Positions 1 through 24,320 are shown, counted from the first letter of the stretch. The stretch: 64,000 bases of DNA from Phoronis australis (GCA_002633005.1 NMRA01000305.1:166437-230436); one strand, 5' to 3'. The notes: generated by a model not told the origin, from the letters alone. Numbers and translations: made by a program.

Positions 1-1029
1 TCGAACAGAACACTTTTTCGTAGAGTTCAGCTGGACACAACAGACTGAATCATACTGATAGGGACTGGAATTTCAAATACTTAGTCCTGTAGTCACAAAG
101 AAATTATGGTTGTGCACGACGCACTAAATTGTACAGCTTATAAGACAGGCATCAATTGTATTCATGAGAAAAGAAATGGTGCTGTTAATGAGAGTTTCCT
201 GTCTAGGCTTTTTGAGGGATGAAGATTATCTAATGTGACTGGCTAAAACTGCCTTTCATCTCGATTAGCTGCCTAACAACAAAAACTGAATAAGACCCTT
301 TGCTCTCATAACATCGGTTTCACAACAGTCCTTGCAGTAATAGGATATCAGTTACCAACAACAACATCAGCAGGCCCATAGCCAGGGAGGGTTCGGGGGG
401 GGGGGTTCGATCGAACNNNCCCCCCGTGGGTAAGGCCCAGCCCCGAGCAATTCGTTAAAGATAAAATATAGATGGACAAAAACAATAAAATTGTTGCAGT
501 TACTGGAACTACTAACTACAATGACAACTAAGTCACTAATAATTCTGAATTTAGTTCACGTAATTATAGGGCCTTACCCGGTCAACTTCGTCCGAAAGGT
601 GCTTGATGGTAAGATTGTGCAGACGATTAGAGGAGTCTTTATGTTATTCATCGACATTGAACGCACGTGGTGGTTACATAGTACAACATAGGGTAACACG
701 GGAGTCTAGAAGTATATGTCTATAGCTAGATAGGCTATATAGCAGCGAGAGAGCTCTCAAAAAGTAGTGCCGTGTGAACATCTTAAAATCGACCAACAAA
801 CAAAATAGCAGAAAGTAGGCTTATCTGATATTTTGATAGTGGCAGAGTACGGTAAAGTGCAGACGTTTTCAAATTTCCACTTCGGTTTTGGATTGGTGGA
901 TCACATGCATGCGTGTACACGTGTGTGCATTTCCATTCTTTTAAATTCAGTACACGTCGATGATAATTAAGTTCATTATAGGCAGTCCTCCATCGTTGTT
1001 CAAAAATCAGACATTTAACTACATGGGCA

Positions 1030-1175
1030 GAGCACCGTAGGGGGTTGGGGGGATATAGTCCCCACGTTTTTCAGTGCTGTGCCGCCCATGGTCTACGCCG
1101 GGGGGCGGTGCACCAGAGGGGGCCTATAGCCCTCACTTTTTTCAATGCTGCCCCCCCCCATGAACTACCGTGTTT
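1030..1175 (+). repeat. GC-rich dispersed repeat, two imperfect units
   Basis: Two imperfect units each contain a TATAG(T/C)CCxCAC core, a T-run, CAATGCTG or CAGTGCTG and a CC-rich CCCATG end. The same motif order recurs in reverse orientation at about 62915-63030, where GCAGCACTGAAAGTGGGCTA is the reverse complement of this core. The family is unknown to me. Confidence 0.55.
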
Positions 1176-1929
1176 TCTTGCACCAACAAAACCCCCACGA
1201 GCATGTTCATGTTATTAGGGAAAAGAATGTCAACTTTGGTCAATGAAGAAAGTCATTACTCCGATTGTCTGCTAATGAGTCGGAACTGACATGAGAAAAG
1301 TATTGTATTTGTGCCCATTTAGTAACTATTTAAAGGGTGTACAAAAGTGTAATAGTTCTTAAAACATTGATTACATTGTTTACAAATGAGCTCAGTTCCA
1401 GTCACTGCCAATCGTGAATCTTCAATCTAACTAACGACTCATTCAGTCTCAAGCAGGGACAACATCGGGTCAGGACTTCAGCGACCAATAACGGCAGTTT
1501 TAAATTTAAGAAGACTGAATGGGACTCTCCGAGTTCGTGAAGACTGGAAGGGACAGGGTAGCCTACTATCTACATTTAGTTTTGACCCGGCCATGCGCGT
1601 GGTTCCGATGGGTGAATTTGAGTGGCAGCAGCCCTCAACTAGCTCAGTCACGCTGTGAAATGATGTGACCTTGACGTGGATTTGATGAATATATCGTGGT
1701 TGATAATTCATCAATATTCGTACTTCATAATATATCTTTTAAAAATGCAAGTACGTACTCATTTTGCGTATTCGAAAGGCATGCGGGCAATTTCGCATGC
1801 GCATGAAATCTGAGCGTTGTTTGAGCATAGGAACACCATCTAGCGCATCTAATAACCGAAGGGTCATTTATTTTTGTAGGTAAAAGGGGGATATCTGATA
1901 CACCCTTGTCCAAAATTTTAGATCTTTTC

Positions 1930-1982
1930 AGAGTAGTGAACCTTCGGAATAGTGAACCTTCAGAGTAGTGAACCTCTGGAAT
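1930..1982 (+). repeat. Short tandem repeat, about 17-bp unit x3
   Basis: The motif AGTGAACCT with neighbouring TCGGAAT or TCAGAGT bases is repeated three times in direct orientation. No gene is associated with it. Confidence 0.6.
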
Positions 1983-4004
1983 ACTGGGCTGTTCCCATTT
2001 CTAGCGATGTAAGCAAGTTAAGTAACACGCAAGAACAACCAGATCAGACAAGTGGAACATGCTCCGATTAAATATTTCCGTCCGAGTATGTATTGAGGTG
2101 TAATCACTCATTTAAGCACACTTTGTTTGAAAGATTGGCAGGGGGGAACGCGGGAACATTCTCTTTCTGGACCACATTACGTTACGTCCAAATTTGGGTC
2201 CCGTTCTTTGTGAGCGACCGTCACGGCATCCTCATTTCTAGTATTATGAGGCCGTCTGATCTTAGAGCTGAAAGTCGTTGTTGTGTGTATAGATTTCTCT
2301 CCCCCTAGTTAAGCTGCGTCAAGGGCCTTACCGAAAACTGGGCAGTGTCGACGTTTGCAAAACATCAAAGGTCCACTGCACTAGAAATTCGAACCACCCC
2401 CCCGCGTAGTGCTGGCTACAGGCCTGATCAGAAGAAAGTGCTTCATAGATTATTGGGGCTGGCCAACACTGAAATTCCAATTTCAAAAATGGCTCGTGTA
2501 TGTATTGCCTGTGATTTGAGGTCTTAACAAATAAGGAATATCATGAAACCGATTTCATGAGAGGAAGATCTAACTTGATTTTTAGCCAGCTGAATAAGGC
2601 AAAATGTGGCATACGAACAACTGAATTGACAACATGAGTACGGACACTTGTAGATTCATGGCTAAGCATGCTTTACAAATCCAAACATTACAATCATGAT
2701 TAGCCATAACTGTGAAAACAAACTTGAATCATTGTATTTCCAATCAGACCAACCAAAGTCACAGGAACTTGCCACAGGGGGTTCTCAATGAGAAATGAAT
2801 CGTGCAAGTTGGCAGTTCAATGTGATCGGACTAAATGCATGTCATCCTTTCTAAATATTAAAAAGTAAAGCAATGACAGCGCAGTCACTAACAAACCACT
2901 ACTTTCTTACAACATCAGTCAACCCCCTCCCCCAAAAAAGTTTTACATTCAACCGAGTTGTTTGTCACTGATTTACAATCATGGCATAAAGAATAACGTT
3001 TCAGCATTATGGCACACCCCTTGATAATCGGCAGAAAGCTTATAGCGGTCGACATGTTTAGAAAGCAGATCATGTTAAAGCCTAACTTCAATGGAATTTT
3101 ACTTTAGATGTCTTGGGCTAACCAGGTACTCCTAGCAAAGCCTTGGCAAAATAGGAAAATGTGACTTTAATCACGCAAATGTAGGCCTGTCATATGATAG
3201 GCGAAGCTGCATTTTCGCACCATATTGGGTCACCACGAGATCCCTGCACAAACAACAAAAGGTCGATAACAGCTGCATTGAATAGGGGTCTAAATAGAAC
3301 ACCATTGTGTGCGGGTGTTATTCGCACCTGTTTAAATCAAAAGGAGAATCTCGCTATGACATAGATAAAGCGAGCCAATACGCCTAACAGTTCGTTACAT
3401 TTGACAATGCATGGAACTAGTGGGCTCAGAGCGATGCTCTTAACGTACTGTAGGATACAAATTTACAAGTGTTATCGTTCAAGATAGGCTTTAATACCTC
3501 GGCAGAGAGCAGCAACTGCAACACATAATGGAGTGTGAAGCAGGATCTGTTGTGTGGTGTCGTATTTTAAAATTAATTGAAATTTATGTACAGCAAGAAA
3601 ATATCAAATCAGTGAGATTCTCAATATTCAAAGTATCGGTGGAAGAACCAGATAATGTTCATGTCAATACATTAATAATATTTTGCCAGGCTATAAAAAT
3701 CAGTACAATACCATTAAACATGTTTATATACACCACTGCAAGCATCCAAAGCTACAGTAAAGTCTCCTGAAATTTGAGCAAAAACAATTACACAAATTGT
3801 CCTTTTCCCAATTTCTAACACTTCAGTGCAATGTCAAAAAGACTTGACAAAATTCCACTATATTTTTGACGACACATGTACTACTCCAGAAATATTTAAG
3901 TAAATTTTTGTTACTGTTCAGCTCAAAATTACTGTTGTACTAAGTATTGCTTTGTAATTGAAGAAGCTTGTAATTACCATACTTCGGAAAAGTTTACTAC
4001 TTAC

Positions 4005-4077
4005 AGCGAGAGTGTCCAAAGTATCCACAAGAGTTAATGAGTAGTCGCCCAATATATCATTAATGTTTATGTTGTCT
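4005..4077 (-). CDS. EDEM-like GH47 alpha-mannosidase, single internal exon
   Basis: This 73-nt exon has an acceptor preceded by a T-run (ttttttag) and a consensus donor (gtaagt). It reads DNININDILGDYSLTLVDTL followed by DTLA. The pattern L-G-x-Y/F-S-L-T-L-V/I-D-x-L-D-T-L is the hallmark start of the glycoside hydrolase 47 domain in ER degradation-enhancing mannosidase-like (EDEM) proteins, which act on misfolded glycoproteins in the ER; the NIND part most resembles EDEM1. It starts with one base completing a codon and ends in phase 0. I found no other exon between 1 and 7000, so the remainder lies in unrecognised short exons, outside the window, or this is an orphan fragment. If real, the gene is head-to-head with the zinc-finger gene. 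Confidence 0.7.
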
Positions 4078-5819
4078 CTAAAAAAAGAGTATGGTATACA
4101 ATGAAAAAGCATAAAAACAAATTTCAAATAGTCATTTTCAGGTATAGCGACGACAAAATGACAAGCCAAACTGGGCAGCTGGTTCTAGAGTAGTTGGGGG
4201 ATAGCATTCAGCGTTCCTGAATGGGATTTTGGGACATTTTTACAATTTTGAGACCATTTATATGTCAGAAAATTACCAATGTTGGATGATGGGATATTCA
4301 GATAATTCACACAAGAACAAAAATTTCAATATGTCCGTGAAAGAAAGAAATTGCGTTTCCTCGGCGTTCTACATTGGGATTTATAACAGGGCCCTGCACT
4401 CTCTTTTACTTGAATTTCAGCTTTTGACTTCGCATTCTCTAGAAATTCTTCCGCCCTCTTTTAAACCCTCTTTTAATTTGTTTAGCCAGGAAATGTTTAT
4501 CAGTCTGTACTTGTTTCAGTTCCCTCAAATTTGGTTTAGATAATCATTGTTTTGTGCAACACCAATGCTTCATGTCTCTGCAGTCTCTACATCTCTTGCA
4601 AAAAGTTTTCAAAATATATATTATTAAAAACCCTTATAAGTTCGAAAAATGAGCCTCCTGAAGAGTTTTGAATTTCCAGAGATGCCTTTCACAGATAATG
4701 AAAATCACCGATCTGAGCTGCAATTCCCAAATTATGCATCTCTTCCACAGCACAATAAATCTTGTGTAATCTGCAAGTGTTTTAACATCAATTTTACAAT
4801 ATTAAGTTTCTTTGCATCTTGAATAGTTGGTAAAAAGAAGTTAAGATCTGCACTACAAGTGGATTCTTATAAGTAGGTGGGTAGGTAGAAAATGAAAATA
4901 TGCGAGATATGACGTCATATCCCCTGGCGCACACACTGTAAGAATGGCCAGTTGCCAATTTGGGCAACTGAACGAAGGACTGCTCGCAAAAACGTCCGAT
5001 TACGGGAGTATCTGTTTGATGTGAAAGGAATTAAAGACATTGACGGCCACCTAAGAATCTAAGGTGTCTACTGGTGCTACTACAGTCAAGTGACCTTATT
5101 ATCAGACATTTCACCGAAAGCCACTTATGTTCCGACTGATCTTTAAAAAACACAACTAGTAAACCTTCGGAGAACCTTAATTATCAGACACCATGTCCCC
5201 CCATACGCCACACCGCAGGCAAGTAATGGCCGCGGGCACCTTGTAGCCAAATTTCAGCTCCAGCGTTTTGACATATGCTGCTAGGACACAGCCCCATTCG
5301 CAACAAAATTATCCATAAAATGAAATCTGATGACGGCACCAAATTGTTTCGATGAATCAGTGCAGACGACTAAAGCACGTGCAAACTCACTGCAGTTTTT
5401 AGTATCTCTTTGCCTTCTTGATGAGACCCGCACGTGCGCGGTCGGTGTTTGACTCGAATTTAAGAACAAATGAAAAAACAAAACAGAGACACATTGTCAG
5501 TTCACTGAGAAGACTTCATTGTAAGAAAGATTTTGTTTTCAACTTTTATAATCAATTTATGCTATCGTCCATTTTAGGCCAACTTGGGGGTCTAAATTGC
5601 ACCTCTCTCTCGGTAAAATGAAAACGAGACAACGCTGCAAAAAACGAGACACTGCCGGACATTGAATGCATTACAGCAAAACAAAAATTGGTGTCATTTA
5701 ATTCCCAGATTATGCTTCAAGTAAGATTTTATGAAATGTCCGATATTTAGGGTCTGTCCGATAATTAGGTACACTGTCACTATGGTCCATGCATACCGTA
5801 CTTTAAGCAGAGAAGGTGG

Positions 5820-6120
5820 CACCAGGGGCGGATNNGCGATTTCGAAGCAGTCAGTTGGCGAGTTTTCGCCCTGGGATTTCAGCACAATTTTCTGTAAAAT
5901 GATCGTAATTTAGCAGCAAAGTTTGATAGCAATGCACCACAGTTTTGTTGAAAGTCTTTCATAGATTACATGCGTCACAGAGCGTAAATTTGATGAATCT
6001 TAGCTTCCGATTTCACCCGTTTCGGAGACCGATTTTCAACCGCCTTGGGTTATAATAAGCGCCCCCCTGAACCGAACTTTTCTAAGCGCCCTGGGCGGTT
6101 ATTACGGCGAATACGGTATT
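5820..6120 (+). repeat. Dispersed repeat R1, copy 1 (about 300 bp)
   Basis: Extended similarity to 24045-24320 in the same orientation. Shared blocks include GATAGCAATGCACCAC, CGTCACAGAGCGTAAATTTG and ACCCGTTT(C/G)GG. No coding potential is seen. Likely a non-autonomous mobile element of unknown class. Confidence 0.75.
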
Positions 6121-6769
6121 GTAAAATCATTATTTTAGTTAAAAAGTTGAACTACAAACTCGGAAAACTTCCTTGTTTCATTCTCGAAATGGCCTGATAA
6201 TCGGCAAATCGCGAGTCCTCTTCTATCGGCATGTGTTTCACAGGCTTAACCTATAAGCAACGACTTCTGTGATTTGTGGATTGCTTACTTCGTCTAATTC
6301 CGGCTATTTACGGCTAAATACGTACTGTTGACAAAATGGCAAAGCATGAGTGGTCACATATTCCGAGCTGTCAAGAAAGTAGATTCAGATTGAAGCTGTC
6401 ATCATCTCTTGAATTATGATGTAAAAAATGTAGTAAGTGATGCGTGCGCGTGTCACATGTATACTTTCCAAGTCAAAGCTGTACAATACTCTAAGAAAAT
6501 GTTTTTTGCTATCAGGTTCGGCCATTTAAAAGAAATACAATTTAATGAACATCATTTTCTTTTATCGTTCCCCTCTTTTGTAACAAAGAAAATTCACGTC
6601 AATTTCAAAACAGTGGTTCCTGACATGGACCATTTACTCCATTTTTAATTTGGTGAAGTGATATCTTTGGAGAGATTGTGACACGTTTGCCATTGAAAGA
6701 AAAATTTCTTCTGAATTTCGTTCACTTGTAATAAAATACTTAAAACTACTGATGAAGGGAAACTAGTTC

Positions 6770-6955
6770 TCATAATTGGCCTATCGCAAGCTCCGTCCCC
6801 CTGTCAACAAACAAACAATAAATTTTACCCGGCAATGAGTTGTTTGTCACGTAAAATGGTGACTTGGAAACGAAGGTGTGTCAACAATGCTGTGTTGTGA
6901 CTGATCAGTTAAGCCGTCACTCAAACTCCTGGCGATTGGTCAATTTGTCGTGAAC
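6770..6955 (-). repeat. Dispersed repeat R7, copy upstream of the zinc-finger gene
   Basis: The reverse complement of this stretch aligns over about 165 bp with 17538-17708. Shared blocks include GGAGCTTGCGATAGG, TTGTTTGTTT and TTGACACACCTTC. The copy sits within 70 bp of the inferred start codon, so it may form part of the promoter or 5' UTR. Confidence 0.7.
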
Positions 6956-7019
6956 AGTACGCAAACTTGTGAGTAATGAAGTGATTGAAGAATCAGTGAA
7001 AACAAAAATTGGCCAAGAG

Positions 7020-18361
<11,342 letters not shown>

Positions 18362-18383
18362 GCCATCTTGATATTAATGCATA

Positions 18384-18535
18384 GTTCGCATGGTGTTTTG
18401 ATACAGCGTTCACATGGCATTGCGTATTTATACTGTTCACATGGCATTAGATATTTAAAAAAGTGTTCACATGGCATTAGATCTAGAAAACGACTTTCAT
18501 ATGGCATTGAGTACAGGGTTCACAACCGAAATGGT
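18384..18535 (+). repeat. Degenerate tandem repeat GTTCACATGGCATT
   Basis: The motif GTTCACATGGCATT (or a close variant) recurs five to six times at intervals of about 24-32 bases just after the zinc-finger stop codon. In an mRNA it would form a repeated short motif in the proximal 3' UTR. Confidence 0.75.
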
Positions 18536-19239
18536 AATACTTTCGACGATCACATTCGCGTTCGAGTATATATTATATAATGTACAAAATTCAAACGTTT
18601 CTCTTTAATCTAGCATCATCGGTGTTTACATTTTATACAACTTCGTCAATGTAATTCTGACTCAGTAAAAAACAGACAATCAAGCCAAGGTCACTCTTGA
18701 ATTGATGTAGCAATTTTATTTAAAGAGTATTATGCTTTTTGCTTATGAATCAGCTGTAACTCTTTTAATTTGACATTTGAGACACTTTGGGTCATAATCT
18801 GGTATCTAAGCTGTGCAGTGTTGACTCTATGTGCCTAAAGAAGGCACTTGAACTTTGTATGGCATATATATTACATTTACTCGAACATGAATCGGATCAT
18901 GTTGTTTGTTTGTTTTATTGCTGTGGTCAAAAACTGATATTATGTTATTAAACCAACTGTATGTATTTATACTGTTTACTTGGCTTAAGTGATCTGCCTC
19001 ACGAAAAGGACTAATACTTAAGACAGAAGTTCTTCAGTTTGGGACATAATATGACAGACAGGTGAAATCTTATTTTGTCAAGTTTCTCAGCAAAGGTAAC
19101 TTTTCATTAAAATTTACTTTGCTTTTTGCATGGTTTGTACGGCATAGCTGTTATCTAACAGCAATTTGGAAAAATTTTGAGCATTTGTAACAATGTGGCA
19201 AGCCTGTGGAAAGTAGAAATATGGCAAATTTAGCAATTA

Positions 19240-19527
19240 TTTTTCTCCCAAATTGATTTTTACCGAAAAGAGAAATTTGGTCTTGCACTTCCATTTTAGA
19301 ATACTGAATTGACTGAGGTTAATCACGTAATTATTGGTTCATGACAACCTAGAAATAATTTATCATACAAATTATCTTATTGTGTAGTAGTTATGAGTAT
19401 ATTCTCAGAGACTTTGTCCTTTAGCATAAGTGAAATTAACTATTTTTCAGATATAGACTATGTATATTATGGTGCTGAGTGTAAGACCAAATTTCTGACT
19501 TAAGACATTTTTAACGAAACTGGCCTC
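19240..19527. mobile_element. MITE family R5, copy 1
   Basis: Left end carries AATTTGGTCTTGCACTTCCA; the right end carries the inverse (GTGTAAGACCAAATTTCTGA then CTTAAGAC). The interior has GAGTATATTCTCAG and AAGTGAAATTAACTATTTTT, which recur in the copy at 30520-30768. Confidence 0.65.
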
Positions 19528-19756
19528 AGCATATCATATGCACATCACCTGTCAGAAAAATTATTTGGACATTCTTAAGATGTTTCATTGGCTGGTGGGT
19601 GATCAGTAGTCAGATCAAAAGGGGGAGCTGCATTCTTATTCTTACCCCACTTAATTTGTTATTAGGCTTGTCCTGGCATGTAATGATCAGAGGTGATTGA
19701 ATACTTGAACTGTTGTGTGGAATACTACCATTTCACATTCGACAGTTACGCAAATG

Positions 19757-20117
19757 GTTAAAAGGATACCAACCCGACTTTGACCTATAAACAGTTATTA
19801 AATACGACTTTCCCATCTAGTTCTCTGAAACAAAATAATGCCCTGTAACCATTGACAACACTCAAAAGTTTAGAACAAAGTTTGAAGACTCCTTTAAAAG
19901 TCCGCTAAACAAACGAGCATGACATACACTTTAGGCGAGTTACAGGACAACTGTTAGGGAAATCCCACCTGCCAAGAACCGCAATATCCAATTTTTGACT
20001 CAGGTAGCATGTGTTTTTAGTTTAATCCTGATTTTGTCACTTAAGTGAGATGACAATGGTTACAGAACGAGGATTAGTTAAAAATCACCAAAACTGTTTT
20101 TAGTATCCTTTTAAACA
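19757..20117. mobile_element. MITE family R6, copy 1
   Basis: Terminal inverted motif TTAAAAGGATACC at the left and TAGTATCCTTTTAAA at the right. The interior aligns with 30895-31140 (reverse) and 45140-45290 (same sense), sharing GAAACAAAATAATG and TGTAACCATxG blocks. Confidence 0.65.
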
Positions 20118-21060
20118 TTTTACTAGAGTTTAGAAGTTTAAAATTTACCTTCTGTTATGTGATAAACACTCGCATGATAACCCACAATAATTAATAATAA
20201 TGATTGTAAACTTTGTTTATAGAGGATATAATACAATACAATTTAAATCATGCTTCAGCCAAAGGCTAATCATACAGCATGATGGTCCTCTTTACATAGT
20301 CTGTTTGACCCATTTGTATAAACAACTTCAGTTATTGAGTAGCTATCTGTTGCAGGATTTACAGAAAACAATTTTAATAATTTATCAAGTACCTCATGCT
20401 TGAGTTGTTCTTCCAGAGTGTTTTTTGTTATAAGAGGGGTCGTGTACTTATTCACTGCTTTCAAATTCCTGGAAATATTTTCTAATGGAGACCCACCAGT
20501 TTGCTGTGGTCTAGTGGTTCTTTGTTGATGAAGCTATGTTCAGTTAACTTTCCATTGTATGTCAAGGCACATAGAATGAACACCAAAATGTTTTGTTTTG
20601 TTTCCTGTATTTGTTGTACAGTAGACAGTTGTTGACAGGATTGCAAATTTCTGCCCAGGCATTTCTCCTATGGGAGAGACCTGTTAATGGAAATTTCTCA
20701 TTTTTATTGTAAATAGTTTATGCCACCTTGAATTTTTAAGTGTTGTTTTTTTCCAGGGTTATAATAATATTTTTTTACATCTATTGCACTGGATGTATAA
20801 TTATGAAAATACTTTGCATGATTTAAAAATAATAAACTACACCAGTCTTGTTTTGCCAAAAAATTTTAGCCTAGCTAACTAATAAAAGTGCTACCTTAAA
20901 CTTTCAACGAAACACGTTTTGCATTTCTTCATTTAACAGTTGGGTATTCAATTCTGTTCTTGTATCAAAATAGATTCTAAAATTTTCCCATTTTCAAGCA
21001 GCACCTGTTTCAAATACCAATTCCTCAAAGACGTTTCCTGTACTTATAAGGCCTGGATAG

Positions 21061-21184
21061 GACTCAGTAACTCTAGGACCTCGCTAAAATGGAGCCAAAA
21101 TCACGTGTTTTCATTTAAAAATACACAATTTCTCACGTAATCCGCGAAGTCTTCCTTTTTAGCGAGGTGCTAGCGTGACTGAAC
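21061..21184 (-). mobile_element. MITE family R2, copy 1
   Basis: Inverted ends GACTCAGTAACTCTAGGACC and GTGCTAGCGTGACTGAAC. The interior (ACGTAATCCGCGAAGTCTT) is the reverse complement of the interior of the copies at 24909 and 43603, so this copy is in the opposite orientation. Confidence 0.75.
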
Positions 21185-21689
21185 TCTACCCAGGGCCTAG
21201 GGTAAAATCTCTATACTCGATACTCTGCTCGCAAATTTGACAATTGCCTGTCAAACTTGGAATGAATTTACAAATTTGTACTCAAATCATATGCAGCGGG
21301 AGTTTATAGACTTTTTACCCTGTAATAGTTGTTTTCTACTAACTCTGGGGGTTGGTAATTCTGAGTCGGCTCATACGATTACTGAATTATTTTTACGCGT
21401 ATTTGCACGATACATCAGTTCCATTGTATTTGATTACTCACAGTAGCTAAAACGTGTCAGACAGGATTTCCTATAAAATCTATTCCTCCTGTCACATTTT
21501 CAAGGTAGAATTTTTCGTTTCAAAAAATCAGCTGTGGCCAAAAGTCTAAAGCTAAGAGTCTCATTTTTCTAATAGACCTATTCAGTGTTTTAAAACTCCT
21601 CCATTCCTTCAGTATTTAGGTGCCCGGCAAATTATCTTATTCATCGCGTACAATCTGTCTCGCAATGTTTTTTACCAGAATAGGACTTC

Positions 21690-21850
21690 AGTTGGTTTCC
21701 GTTACCACCAAGAACAGCAATACCATCAGCGACTTGAGAAAACGCTTCAAACGTCATTCGGGTTGCCCAACCAAAAATTGCGAATTCGAAAATGGCGCCT
21801 GTACTTTGCATGTGGCTCCGTTCAGCAACCTCAACATATTCAGGATTGGT
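21690..21850 (+). repeat. Dispersed repeat R8, copy 1
   Basis: Blocks ACCATCAGCGACTTGAGAAA and GAATTCGAAAATGGC recur at 38905-39050 and 26220-26350 (same strand) and 49860-49995 (reverse). The 49.9-kb copy continues into sequence matching 2530-2605 (CCGATTT(T/C)ATGAGAG, TAGCCAGCTGAA). Confidence 0.6.
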
Positions 21851-24044
21851 TCTACTTACGTATATTCAGCGAAATAGGATGAAGTTGCATTTGACGTCTT
21901 AAATTTGTGACGTCTAACTATTAGTGACGTATTCTCTGATAAGGCAAGGTGAACCACAGATAATTGCTCGAAATTTGGGAGAGTTTTGAAGTCGTAAAAT
22001 TGATTTTAGCATGGCTTGTAAAATGTTTTTGACAAAGGTGAAATCGAGAGCTGTTTGTAGCGGAGAGACTTCCTGTACATCGTTTTCTGAGTTTGTTCAC
22101 AAAGGCAGAAGTGGACGAAGAATGATTTATGGACATAGTGAGAGGAGTTTGATTCTTCCAAAACAGAACCTGGTGTTTAAAATTCGTGCTGATATATAAG
22201 AGATTTTGGTGACCGCTTCGCGACTCTCGTTCGCAAGCAGAACTTTGCAGGTCACCAGCCGTGCAAACGTGCGGAGTGTAAGATCGAACGACTCTACGAT
22301 ACATCGTAGAGCAGAGACCTCTTTCGAAGGGTGGCCGCTTCACGTGAAGTGTCTGTTCGGTTTGATGATAGGAACCAATCGTCATGATGACAAGGAAAAC
22401 TTGGGGACCAGCTGCCTGGATCAGAGGTAACCACATAGCCCGTCTAAGCTACAATTGTCGCGTTTAGGTAAGATTGAGGGTTTTAGGAAATGCCCGTTGA
22501 AAACGTTAAGAAAGAACAGTATCGGTTTTTACTTTCAGAGTGTCGCGGATAAACTTCAATCTTTTTAAAATGATTTTGTGTATACGCTCAAAATCAATCA
22601 ACTTCCTGAATATCGTGCTGTTTCTGAAGGAAATTGAGACAGAGAATGCGAACCGGCTAATGGATCGACTGTAACAAAACTCGATATCCGTTTTGTCAAC
22701 AGTTGAAAATTTCGTCTCGTGCTCCACATGTCTATTTCCAAAAAAAACTACGGGGGTTTTCCGTAGATAAGCCCACCCGATGAAACGCCCATGTGCGTTT
22801 GTTCGGAAAATTATGCCCATGGGCGTTTATTTGGTGTTGCAACTTCTCGTGTCAAGTGTCGTGCTTTAATTCGGAAAATTTCCTCTTAAAAGCCCTCTTA
22901 GGGTCAACTTTTAGTCACAAATTCAGTTTTGTGGAGCATTTATCATTTGTAAAAACGAGCAAAGCATTTCCGAACTATGCATTTCACAATAACATAACAT
23001 TTTTAAAAACACTTTAAGTTAAAATCAGTCAGGAAACCTCTTAATCTACTGCGTGTACTCAGTCCACTCACTATGCTATGAACATTCCCACTAAATAAAA
23101 TTGGTTCTAACCCCGGTGTTTAAGGTAAACGGCGGGGTATGGAAAATTGAACTAGACCGTATTTATCCACCTTGGCTGAGACGCGCTCGGCTCATGCTCA
23201 AAGGGATGCCGCCAAGCTGCTCTATTCATCGAGTCACGAGCGAGGATAATTGACTTCGCTCATGCGGATATGATCAGCTGATTACAGTCTAGCCTAACAA
23301 CTGTACTTTTTATGGAGAGAATTTTACGTAGTTTTTACTGTAATATTTGAAAAGAGGAGCGAAAACAAATACGAATACAACTTTGAATTTTTCAAATCGG
23401 CCCAGGATAAGAGATTTTGCAACACAGAAACACTCACGATTACTTTCATTCGGCGCGCACGAATACAAAAATATAGGACCCAAGTTAGGATTGTATAAAT
23501 GTAGAACTACTCCGTGTGTTATTTAGGTTTTGGAAAAAATGCATTTTAATACTCAAAATACGTTTTGTATAGCTATTACAAGCTCTAAAACGACTTTGTG
23601 TAATTTCATTGAGATCGTTCTTTGTCATCCGTCAAACCGGAAACTTCCGAGATGTGACTCTGCGAGCGCACTCACCTTGCACGTTACAGCCGTTTAAGTG
23701 AAAAACAATCTAGTAAACGCCATTTTCTTGCATAATCCTCCGCCTTTTGTAACAAAAAAGTCTATCGTCGATGACCCGCACACGCACGCTCACTCACTCT
23801 CATACGCAGACGACCTTCAAAACAAACGTCACGTGACAACAACATGTGTGTTCATCCAGAGATTTTTCTCGTGTTGTGGAGTACGATGTAGCGCACATTT
23901 GGACTTAATCGCAATTAATCTGGACTCCACAGGAACTTTAAAAATTGTAAAACATCAGGAAGATTTCAGGTAATTTGTTGAGTCGAAACTATATTTTTAT
24001 TCAAGAGTACAAGTTTTCCTATTGACGATCGCGATTCAGCGACG

Positions 24045-24320
24045 CATCAGTCGGCAAGTTTTCGCCCTGTGATGAGCACAATTTTTTGAAAAATTATCGT
24101 AATTTAACAACGGAAGTTGATAGCAATGCACCACAATTTTGTAGAAAGGCTGTCATAGGCTACAAATACGTCACAGAGCGTAAATTTGATGAATCCTAGC
24201 TTCCGATTTTACCCGTTTGGGAAACCGGGTTTCAACTGCCGTAGGCTCACTACAATAAGCGTCCCCTCCCCGTGAAATGAATTTTTCTAAGCGTTTGTTT
24301 GAGCCAATACAGTATACAGC
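24045..24320 (+). repeat. Dispersed repeat R1, copy 2
   Basis: Second copy of the repeat at 5820-6120. It begins with the shared GTCxGxxGGCxAGTTTTCGCCC block and ends in a diverged GC-rich tail. It lies in the intergenic stretch between the zinc-finger gene and receptor A. Confidence 0.75.

Larger units (their letters stand above)
1..4004. other. No recognisable gene; repeats only
   Basis: I see no exon I can support on either strand. The stretch holds a G-run followed by three unresolved bases (418-420), a GC-rich duplicated repeat (about 1030-1175), a short threefold tandem repeat (about 1930-1982) and a dispersed-repeat fragment (about 2530-2605). If the EDEM-like exon just downstream belongs to a live gene, this stretch should be one of its introns, because the minus-strand gene would continue toward lower coordinates. 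Confidence 0.5.
4078..7019. other. Region between the EDEM-like exon and the zinc-finger gene
   Basis: No exon recognised. It contains a dispersed repeat at 5820-6120 with two unresolved bases inside (5834-5835) and another repeat at about 6770-6955 that lies directly upstream of the zinc-finger start codon. The first exons of the EDEM-like gene and the promoter of the zinc-finger gene should be here, but I could not identify either. Confidence 0.4.
18362..20890 (+). other. Probable 3' UTR and downstream flank of the zinc-finger gene
   Basis: After the TGA the sequence is AT-rich with no exon signature. Candidate AATAAA polyadenylation signals are at 20831-20836 and 20881-20886, which would give a 2.5-kb 3' UTR; an earlier end is possible. 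The stretch holds a degenerate tandem repeat (18384-18535) and two transposon-like repeats (about 19240-19527 and 19757-20117). Confidence 0.4.

Noticed and set aside
1478-1913. Two minus-strand ORFs of 62-78 codons
   Set aside because: No domain, no splice context, and no similarity to EDEM exons expected on this strand.
21921-22436. 171-codon minus-strand ORF and an overlapping 62-codon plus ORF (MACKMFLTKV start)
   Set aside because: No recognisable domain, low-complexity composition, no supported splice sites; both strands are open over much of the stretch.
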